Source: an uncultured Alphaproteobacteria bacterium
GTDB lineage: Bacteria > Pseudomonadota > Alphaproteobacteria > CALKHQ01
Reading direction: 5' to 3'
Assembly: GCA_937988735.1 (NCBI GenBank)
Contig: CALKHQ010000109.1
Span: forward strand, 1-6,411
Length of the DNA stretch: 6,411 nucleotides
In this document: in pieces, positions 6,385 through 6,411 of the stretch
Numbering within the stretch: the first letter of the stretch is position 1
How the letters are laid out: every line of letters begins with the position of its first letter
Made by a program: the position numbers and the translations under genes
The notes under the pieces: model-generated
Told to the model about the DNA's origin: nothing
The model's input: the letters and a program-made list of their open reading frames with translations, nothing else
The model's database searches: none

Positions 6385-6411
6385 GCTGATGAAAGGCACC
6401 CGTGCAATCGG

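Noticed and set aside
6389..6411. Possible start of another + strand gene at the right edge
   Set aside because: Only 23 bases are visible and no ribosome-binding site precedes the ATG.

Overview
The window is high-GC, densely coded DNA, most likely from an alphaproteobacterium near the Rhodospirillales. That placement is an inference from base composition, from the encapsulated-ferritin/encapsulin gene pair (a type characterised in Rhodospirillum rubrum) and from the style of the EAL-like protein. It is not a database result.

Layout, left to right. (1) Positions 1-741, + strand: the C-terminal 246 residues of acetyl-CoA synthetase (acs), cut by the window edge. (2) A perfect 16-bp hairpin at 751-789 separates acs from a convergent operon. 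(3) Positions 2036 down to 799, - strand: a two-gene encapsulin operon. It holds an encapsulated ferritin-like iron oxidase with a C-terminal shell-targeting peptide, and then the HK97-fold encapsulin shell. The two genes overlap by one base (TGATG). (4) Positions 2037-2233: a divergent intergenic region with a GC-rich dyad. (5) Positions 2234-3523, + strand: a cytosolic protein with a degenerate GGDEF-like N-terminus and a degenerate EAL-like C-terminus. Most c-di-GMP phosphodiesterase catalytic residues are replaced. (6) Positions 5853 down to 3568, - strand: a 761-residue hybrid NADP-type malic enzyme (MaeB), a malic enzyme fused to a phosphotransacetylase-like domain. It converges on the EAL-like gene across a 44-bp gap. 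(7) Positions 5854-6124: a divergent regulatory region. (8) Positions 6125-6361, + strand: a small glycine-zipper lipoprotein.

The operon in (3) should build an iron-storage and oxidation nanocompartment: the ferritin-like cargo oxidises Fe(II) and the shell encloses it and stores the mineral. The flanking acs and maeB both act at the acetyl-CoA node (acetate activation, and C4-to-C3 conversion that is acetyl-CoA-sensitive in this family), but nothing in the sequence ties them to the compartment. The EAL-like gene diverges from the encapsulin operon and shares its upstream region, so co-regulation is possible but unproven. No tRNA, rRNA, CRISPR array, insertion sequence or phage feature was recognised, and no gap between genes exceeds 300 bases.
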